The notes under the pieces: generated by a model
What the model was told of the DNA's origin: nothing
Seen by the model: the letters and a program-made list of their open reading frames with translations, nothing else
Database searches by the model: none
Part shown: positions 12,701 through 21,700 of the stretch, one piece after another
How positions within the stretch are numbered: the stretch's first letter is position 1
How the letters are laid out: every line of letters starts with the position of its first letter
NCBI RefSeq assembly: GCF_947179165.1
Contig: NC_077248.1
Span: forward strand, 48,820,232 to 48,884,231
DNA from: Solanum dulcamara
Lineage: Eukaryota; Streptophyta; Magnoliopsida; Solanales; Solanaceae
Direction of reading: 5' to 3'
Length of the DNA: 64,000 nt
Made by a program: the position numbers and the translations under genes

Positions 12701-15700
12701 ATTTACTTTTTTAAACAAAAAACACTAATGACATAATAATTAAGATATTAGACTTTTAATTCATGAATCAATCAAGTCTATTGTTTGATAATCACCAACT
12801 GAAGTAATGGAAAAAATTCATTCCATTTTAAAAAAATGATCTTTGACAAAATCAAAGTGAAACTTTCTATCAACATGTTCCATTGATGGGAGTCTTCTTT
12901 ATGGTTGAACTGCAAACTTTCAGGAATGTGTCTTTTGAATTTCACATATATTAACAAAATTCATGGACCAATACAACATTGTAAAAGGGGATTGGAAGTG
13001 GGAAAAATATTTCAATGCCACTTCATTTATCTAACCATAAAAACTCCCATAAAAGCAAATCTAACCAAATATCACTTTACTTTACACACTTTTGATAATT
13101 GATTAGAGATAGTTGAGTCATCAAATTCTGAAATTAGATATCTTAGGACGAAAACTTATGGAAAAGTGATACATAGCAATTGCCATAACATCAGTTGATT
13201 AACCACATAACACGGTTTTGTATAATAGCGAAACAAGCTTATTAATTAGAATAAAAAAGAGAGAGAAAAAGCCTCTCACTTTTAGAATTTTACTTTAAAC
13301 ATGGTGTTAACTTCATAAATAATCTTTTCTTCTTTTATCATTATCAAGTAATCAGATAATCACCGAAAAACAAATAATTGGCAGAAGACTGCCTTAAGAA
13401 GGAGAAATGAAAAGAAAATGCCTGAAGAAAAATGAAGACTGCCTTAAAAAAATAGCCTAAAAGTACTTTTTAGATTTAAATTCTATTTTTATTCCATGTC
13501 TACTGATCTAACTAGACTGTGCTTTCATACCACTTGTTGAAAAACTTTATATAATCCATCCAAGATCACAAGCAAATTATTAGACAGAGATATGATTCCA
13601 TAAGAATGAAAAGAGAATACTAACCTTTATATATGGCAATACTCGATTCAAGAAGACAAGAACTTCTAAACCTTGAAGATAGTTCTTTGTGATATTCTTT
13701 TTCTGAGATGGAAAAAGAAAAAGAAAAGAATATTGTTCTTTTGGTTTAGGGACCATTCAGTTTAAAGAATTAGAAGCGAATTTTTAGGTTAAAAGACACC
13801 TTTTCAATAAGTCTTCATCAGACATATGAAAAGTTTATGGGTTTCTTCTTATTTAAATTCACCCACATACTAATAGATATTTACTTTTAGCCCCAAACAG
13901 TTTAATATTTTATTACTTCCTCCGTTCCATTTTAGTTGTCATTGTTTCCTTTTTTAGAGTCAAATTATATGAACTTTGACTAACATTTTAAGATATATTT
14001 CTTTTATCATATTGATATGAAAAAAATTGTAACTTATAGTACTTTTATAGTTTTTGAATATCTAATTTTTTTACTTTATAATATTAAGTTAAAGTAATAT
14101 AATTTAACTTTAAAAATTAGTCAAATTGACTTTCGAAAAGCGCAACATGACAACTAAAATGGGATAGAGGGAGTAGATTATAAAATTGGCTCCTTTCAAT
14201 GATAGTATATCTATATACAAATATATCAATGTGAGTCCATAAAATAGAAATTACTAACGTACAAAACCTTTTTTCTCATTTGGTCTGTAGCCCTATTACT
14301 CATCAAGAAAAATAAGTTGGAGTCACTACTAGAAACAAAGGTTTTTCTCATTCCAAATCAGTGAGAAATTTGTGTTATATAATGTGATTTTCTCAATCAT
14401 TTTTCTCCGAACCAGCTCACTGTTAAACATATTCTCACTGAAATATTGAAAATTTTCGTATGAAAGTATTACTATTTTTTCTTTTCTCACCGATTCAATC
14501 AGCACTGAACATTTAACCCTGCAACTTTTTTCTTCCCTTTTATGTTGCAGATAGACAGGTTTGGTCATTTCAAAATATGGCATGGCATGGGATGCCTGTT
14601 AGTTGCTCTATCGTTTACATCACTCTTCGGTGGTTGCCTTCCTTGCAAAATTCTTGGATCTGATTCGCCTGCTGTTCAAACTGTTGGTTACTGCATATCT
14701 GCTGTGGTTTTCTGCAGCGGATGGTCTTGCACTCAGATATCACACATGTAATCTCCTCGGCTTATCTACTTCAACGTGTTAACAATCTTTTTTGTGCAAC
14801 TGGCTGGCGTAGTAAGGAATGCTTTTTGATTTCTCATCCATCACGCACATATACTCTGTAACGGGGTTAATTTTTGCCTCCGAATTCAACACAAAAATCT
14901 TCTCCGCTAGGCAGTCTACTTCGCAAATAGACTTCAGCCTACTTTCCGCTTTAACGTTTGAACTTAGCAACAATAAAGAACAAACACGCACAGCAACAAA
15001 CAACACACAAAGATACAGGCTAAATGGCCCAACCTTTATTAATCTCTCACTCAGATTATTACAAAGGAATACACTCAGAAAATCAGGCTAAGACTACAAA
15101 ACTTTGGCTCTCACACTTAGAATATATTTCACTCGTGACTGCCTTCACAAAGCCTAGGCAGTCCACTATAAATAGACAAGCAAAACAGCAGCTAGGGGGT
15201 AGGGACGTGCAGTCACGTGGCTGCATTACATGGGGGAAGTCATGGGGGAACAGCCTTAATCGTGTCCTGAAAATCCAGAGATCATGGGACGTGGTCGCTG
15301 AACAAGTCAACTGGCTTGCGTGCCTGGCACGCTGGTCTTCTGCGCGCATGCCTCGCCTGCGCGCCATGCCAGCGCCTCGCCCACGCCCATGCCATGCCAG
15401 TGCCCATGCCTTGCCAGTGTCGTGCCATGCCAACGCTATGCCATGCCAGTGCCCACATAGCCATGCCAGCTTCATGCCAACACCTTGCCATCTTCATGCC
15501 ACCACCATGCCATGTCCCTCAGCCTTGGCCTCAGCTTGCCCATGCCAGCCTGCATGCCAGCTGATGCCTTGCCCTTTGCCTGCACGCATGCCCGCCTGGT
15601 GCCATGCGCCTGCCTGTGCCCTGTGCCATGCGCCTCGCGCATGCCTGCGCCTGTGCCATGTGCCATGCGCCTCGCGCATGCTTGCGCCTGTGCCATGTGC

Positions 15701-18700
15701 CTCGCGCATGCCTGCACCTGTGCCCTGCGCCTGTGCCATGCGCCTATCTCGCGCATGCCTTGGTGCCATGTGCCTATCTCGCACATGCCCGTCGCCAAGC
15801 TGCTTGCCATCACCCAAGCACCTTTCCTTGCTGCATGCCTTGCCATCAACCTGCAGCCTTGTACATTGCTTGCCACAGCCATCTAGGCTCGTGCCAAGGG
15901 CCAATGTACAAACCCTTAGCACTGCCCTCGTCCACCATACGCCATGTCCAAGCTTAGGGGTCTAACAAACCACCCCCACCAGTTGAACTCGGCGTCCTCG
16001 TCGAGGCATTTTTGAGGTAGTCCTCCAATTGCTTGTCGAACTGCCATAGTGACTTTGTTTTTTCCCACGTAGCATCGGCTTCCTGCTTTCCCTTCCAATG
16101 AATTAGAAATTCTGTCCTTCTATTTTTCTGAGCACCAAGAATCCGATGGTCTAGAATCCTCTCAATCTCGGCGTCAAACTGTGTGCGCACCACAGCCGGT
16201 GCCCTCTTTGATTGACTCCTGCCTGGATCATCAGTGTCCTCAAAGAAAGGTTTCAAAAAACTTACATGGAATGTCGGATGGAGCTTCAACCTTTCAGGTA
16301 GCTTCAGCCTATAAGCAACTTCGCCGACCTTCTGGACCACTTCAAACGGCCCATCATACTTTGGAATTAAGCGACGATGTCTGAACTTACTTGTGATTTG
16401 TTTCCAAATCTGGGGAGTAAGCTTCAGCAACACTTTGTCGCCCACATTGAACTCTAGCGACCTTCGATGTTGATCCGCATATTTCTTCATGCGCTTTTGG
16501 GCCTTGCACAAGCTGTCTTGCGCCTCAGCAAGCACCTCTTGCTTGTCCCTTGCAAACCTGTAAGCAGCTGGACACCTGCCCTGTGCCTTCTGCCTAGCAA
16601 CATCAAGCGGCGTCATGGGTTGTCTGCCTAGGACCAGCTCGAATGGACTCATCTCCGTTGCCGATGACTTGTGCAAATTATAGCAAAATTGTGCACTATC
16701 CAGTAGCTCCACCCAGTTCCTTTGACTGGCCGTCACGAAATGCCTGAGGTATTCCTCCACCAAGTAGTTAATTCTTTCCGTTTGCCCGTCAGTTTGAGGG
16801 TGGTTCGCCGTAGAGAACTTCAGGTCTGTCCCCATCATGTTGAATAGGGCAGTCCAAAATCTACCTGTGAACCTTGTATCCCTGTCGCTAACAATATCAC
16901 CCGGCACACCAAAGAACTTAACAACATTTTTAAAGAATAGCTCAGCAGCAACATCCGACGAACATACCACTGGAGCGGCAATGAAGACAGCATACTTCGA
17001 GAACCTGTCCACCACAACCATGACACTTGCCATGCCGTCTACTTTTGGGAACCCACCAATGAAGTCCATAGACACGGACATCCATGGCCTTTCAGGAATA
17101 GGAAGTGGCTACAACAACCCAGCTTCCTTCTTGCATTCAATCTTGTCCAATTGACACACTAGACAAGTCTTGACATACGCCTCAATGTCGTCTTCCATGT
17201 TAGGCCAATAATAAGTGCGAGACAGTAAGGCTAGCATCCTTGCAATACCTGGATGACCAGCCCAAGTGGTGTCATGCGCCTCCTTCATGAGCTCCTTCCG
17301 CAAATCACCACCCTGAGGCACAACGATCCTCCCCCCCTTAAAATGGAGTAGGTCGTCCTCGATCCAATAACGTCTCACAGTGCCATCCCTCACTTGATTC
17401 ATTAGCTTAGCATACATTGAATCATTGGCAGCACATATTTTGATTTTATCAAGAAAATCAGATTCAAGCCTTGAAATAGAATATACTGCAGCAAGTACCT
17501 CTTTTCTACTCAACGCGTCGGCGACTTGATTGCTTCTGCCTGGCTTGTGCTCCCATGTGAAATCATATTCAGCTAGGAACTCCTGCCATCGAGCTTGCTT
17601 GGGACTTAGCTTGCGTTGCGTTTTGAAATAGGTGTTCGCAACATTGTCCGTCTGGACAACAAACTTAGTCCCTAGCAAGTACACACGCCATATTTGCAAG
17701 CAATGCACCACTGCCACCATCTCCTTCTCGTGAGTTGAATATCTTTGCTCAGCATCATTCAGCTTTCGACTCTCAAATGCTACTGGATGTCCTGCCTGCA
17801 CCAAGACACCTCCAACAGCTTTGTCTGAAGCATCAGTGTGTACTTCAAACGACAATTCAAAGTTTGGAAGCCTTAGTATAGGCTCAGACGCAATGGCACC
17901 TTTCAGCAACTTGAAGGCACCCTCCTGCTTGTCTGTCCATGCCCACACTGCCTCCTTCTTCAGCAAGTCAGTCAAGGCTGCTGCCTTCTTTGAATAGCCC
18001 GCGATGAACTTGCGATAATAATTCGCCAGCCCCAAGAAAGACCTCAAGTCCTTCACATTTTTAGGAGCTTGCCAATCCACAATGGCCTGCACCTTTTTGG
18101 GATCCATGCGCACCTGATTCTGGCTCACCAAGTGCCCAAGAAATTTAATTTCTTGCTGGGTGAATTCGCACTTCTCCATCTTAACAAACAATTGATGTTC
18201 TCGCAGACGAGACAACACCAATTTCAAGTGGCTGATATGATCATCCAGTGAACGACTATACACAACAATGTCATCTAAGTAAACAACTACAAACTCGTCG
18301 AGATACTCAAATAAGACATCATTCATTAAGTTGCAAAAGGTAGCCGGGGAGTTTGTCAACCCAAACGGCATTACAAGAAATTCATATGCCCCATACCTAG
18401 TTACACAAGTTGTCTTAGGTTCATCACCCTCAGCTATCCTAACCTGCCAATAGCCTGACCTAAGATCCAACTTAGTAAACCAACATGCCTTGATCACCCT
18501 GTCCATCAAGTCTTGAATCAAGGGAACTGGATATTTGTTCTTGATTGTTACCTTGTTCAAGGCCCTGTAGTCCACGCACATCCGCAGCGATCCATCTTGT
18601 TTCTTCTGGAAAAGAACTGGGGCACCATAGGGAGCTTTTGATGGCTGAATCAGTCCAGCCTCAAGCAACTCGTTGAGCTGCTTCCTCAACTCCGCCAACT

Positions 18701-21700
18701 CCTTAGGAGCCATCCTGTATGGAGCCTGCGCTGGGGCGATAGAACCTGGCAGCAACTCGATTTTGTGGTCAATGTCTCGCCTAGGCAGCAAGGTCTTGGG
18801 GAGTTTAGGGGGCATAACATCTTTGAACTCCTCCAACACTATGGCCACCTCTTCAGGCACATTGACCTGCACGTCAGGCTTCACTTCGACCAAGGCAGCA
18901 AGGTAAGTCATCTCGCCTCTCTTCAGCCCTCTCTCGACTGTCATGGCCGAGATTATTGGGGTCTTGTACCTCTGCACTTTGTCCGCTTCACCAAAGGGAT
19001 GAACACCCTTTATAAAACCAGCCATATGTTCCTGCATCACCATAACACTATCCAAGTGAGGCATAGGAACGAAACAATACCTTCTCAGAAAATCGATCCC
19101 AAGGATCATGTCGAAGTCTCCGAGCGGTATCACCATCAAGCTATGCTTTCCAGCCCACGGCCCTGCGCTGATCTTCACATCATATACCATGCCTTCAATG
19201 AGCTGTGCGACTTGATTCACACTCTTCATGTAGTTTGGGCTCTTCGTCAGCCTGAGCCCAAACTTCGTAGCAATCTTGACATCTACAAAAGTATGGGTGG
19301 CCCCCGTGTCTACCATGGCCACCAACACTTGCCCATTCACTTTCATCTCAATGTGGAGCAGTGAGGAATGCGGATTTTTGGAAGACTCCCCCAAGGCATT
19401 TACTAATGAAATATTGTTATTCAAAAGCAAACCCAACGGGTTGGCCAAGGCAGCCACAACACCGCCTTCTTCATTCCCATTTCCACCAGCAATCATGGCA
19501 TTCACCCGCTCCCTATTTGGACAGTTTCTGGCCATGTGGTTGCCACCACATGTCCAGCACCCTTTGTCACTGACCGACTTGTTCCTCGAACTGTCTGAGT
19601 CAGCCACAGCTTTGCCCTTTTCACCACTGCGCTCTTTTCTTTCATCCTTCTTCCACTCTTTCTTCTTCTCCGTCTTTTTCTTAGACTTCGAAGATGTAGG
19701 AGTTTCAGATGGTATCCTTAATGAACGAAATTCCACAAGAGAATCTGCAGCAGCAATGGCGCTTGGGAGATCCTTCACGTTCTGCCTCCTAAGCTCATTC
19801 TGGGCCCAAGCCTGCATCCCCGAGATAAAGTTGTGCAACTTGTCCTCGTCGGACATGTTTTGGATATCAAGCATCAAAGAAGTGAATTCTTTGATATAGT
19901 CTCGAATAGAACCAGTGTGTTTCAAGCGCTTCAAACGATCCCTAGCAACCCATGAGGCGTTGCTAGAAAGAAATTGATCCCTCAATTCCTTCTTCAATTT
20001 TGCCCAAGAATCAATCCTAGGCCTCCCAGCACCTTCATCATCCGCATCTCTAGTCCTCCACCAGAGTTTCGCGTCGCCTGACAAATACATTGTTGCAATA
20101 TTTAGTTTGTCCCCTTCCGCAATGCGAGTAGTTGTGAAGTATTGCTCCATGTCCCAAAGGAAATTCTCCAGGTCCTTTGCAGATCGTGAGCCAATGAAAC
20201 ATTTTGGTTCAGGCACTCGAACTTTAGAAACTTCCACAGCCTGTACTCCGCTAGGGCCTGTAGCAATGGCCCTTCGCAAAACAGTGATTTCCAAGTTCAA
20301 ATTCTCATTTGCCTTCCTCAAATCCTCGATTTGAGCCAAAGAGCCAACATGAAATCTATCATATTCAGTGTTTTTGAGAGTAACAATCTCTCTAAAACGA
20401 GCCAATTCAGCATGTAAGTCCTGAATTCGACTTACCAACGTTGATGCGTCTTCAACGTTCTCTGAAATTCCCACTAGTGTTTCTAGAGCCGCCACTCTAT
20501 CTTTTGTGTTCCCAGCGTTTGTCATAGCGTTTCCAGTCAAGCAAAGCTCTGATACCAGTTGTAACAGGGTTAATTTTCGCCTCCGAATTCAACACAAAAA
20601 TCTTCTCCGCTAGGCAGTCTACTTCGCAAATAGACTTCAGCCTACTTTCCGCTTTAACGTTTGAACTTAGCAACAATAAAGAACAAACACGCACAGCAAC
20701 AAACAACACACAAAGATACAAGCTAAATGGCCCAACCTTTATTAATCTCTCACTCAGATTATTACAAAGGAATACACTCAGAAAATCAGGCTAAGACTAC
20801 AAAACTTTGGCTCTCACACTTAGAATATATTTCACTCGTGACTGCCTTCACAAAGCCTAGGCAGTCCACTATATATAGACAAGCAAAACAACAGCTAGGG
20901 GGTAGGGACGTGCAGTCACGTGGCTGCATTACATGGGGGAAGTCATGGGGGAACAGCCTTCATCGTGTCCTGAAAATCCGGAGATCATGGGACGTGGTCG
21001 CTGAACAAGTCAACTGGCTCGCGTGCCTGGCACGCTGGTCTTCTGCGCGCATGCCTCGCCTGCGCGCCATGCCAGCGCCTCGCCCACGCCCATGCCATGC
21101 CAGTGCCCATGCCTTGCCAGTGTCGTGCCATGCCAACGCTATGCCATGCCAGTGCCCACATAGCCATGCCAGCTTCATGCCAACACCTTGCCATCTTCAT
21201 GCCACCACCATGCCATGTCCCTCAGCCTTGGCCTCAGCTTGCCCATGCCAGCCTGCATGCCAGCTGATGCCTTGCCCTTTGCCTGCACGCATGCCCGCCT
21301 GGTGCCATGCGCCTGCCTGTGCCCTGTGCCATGCGCCTCGCGCATGCCTGCGCCTGTGCCATGTGCCATGCGCCTCGCGCATGCCTGCACCTGTGCCCTG
21401 CGCCTGTGCCATGCGCCTATCTCGCGCATGCCTTGGTGCCATGTGCCTATCTCGCACATGCCCGTCGCCAAGCTGCTTGCCATCACCCAAGCACCTTGCC
21501 TTGCTGCATGCCTTGCCATCAACCTGCAGCCTTGTACATTGCTTGCCACAGCCATCTAGGCTCATGCCAAGGGCCAATGTACAAACCCTTAGCACTGCCC
21601 TCGTCCACCATACGCCATGTCCAAGCTTAGGGGTCTAACATACTCTTATCTCTGTTACTTGTCTTGTCCACTTTTATCTATGCTGAAAAATCCAGGATAC

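Larger units (their letters stand above)
10564..14259 (-). mobile_element. Degenerate Copia-type LTR retrotransposon in intron 2 of the MFS gene
   Basis: Two related LTRs (10564-11713 and 13535-14259) begin TGTT and end ACTAACA/ACTAACG. Flanking bases TACAG on the left and TACAA on the right look like a worn five-base target duplication. A degenerate tRNA-iMet primer site next to the right LTR and a Copia RNase H remnant next to the left LTR both place the element on the minus strand, antisense to the host gene. Only about 1.8 kb of interior remains, with no long ORF. Each LTR later received its own MITE. Confidence 0.75.
14857..21640 (-). mobile_element. Chromodomain Ty3/gypsy retrotransposon in intron 3, TSD TACTC
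   Basis: Complete element in antisense orientation to the host gene: 5' LTR 20560-21640, primer site 20546-20557, gag-pol 20525-15954, polypurine tract about 15968-15980, 3' LTR 14857-15967. Target duplication TACTC is exact at 14852-14856 and 21641-21645. The LTRs differ by about 10 substitutions plus one 30-bp repeat-unit indel (about 1%), so insertion was recent. A single in-frame stop at 17109-17111 interrupts gag-pol. Gag with one zinc knuckle, a single-frame polyprotein and a C-terminal chromodomain fit a chromovirus; Galadriel-like is my best guess at the clade. Without it, intron 3 would be only about 190 bp. Confidence 0.93.

Noticed and set aside
14324..14336. CACTACTAGAAAC, resembling a CACTA transposon end
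   Set aside because: No matching inverted end or 3-bp duplication was found in the remaining intron; a lone 13-base match is not enough.
15083..15922. Several 71-142 residue minus-strand ORFs
   Set aside because: Same repeat-driven openness; residues are Met/Ala/Gly/His repeats with no domain.
15024..15965. 313-residue plus-strand ORF (repeated as 303 residues at 20727-21638)
   Set aside because: Lies wholly in the LTRs, follows the GCATGC minisatellite, and overlaps equally open frames on the other strand; composition explains it.
19276..19899. 207-residue plus-strand ORF
   Set aside because: Antisense shadow of gag in the intron-3 element.
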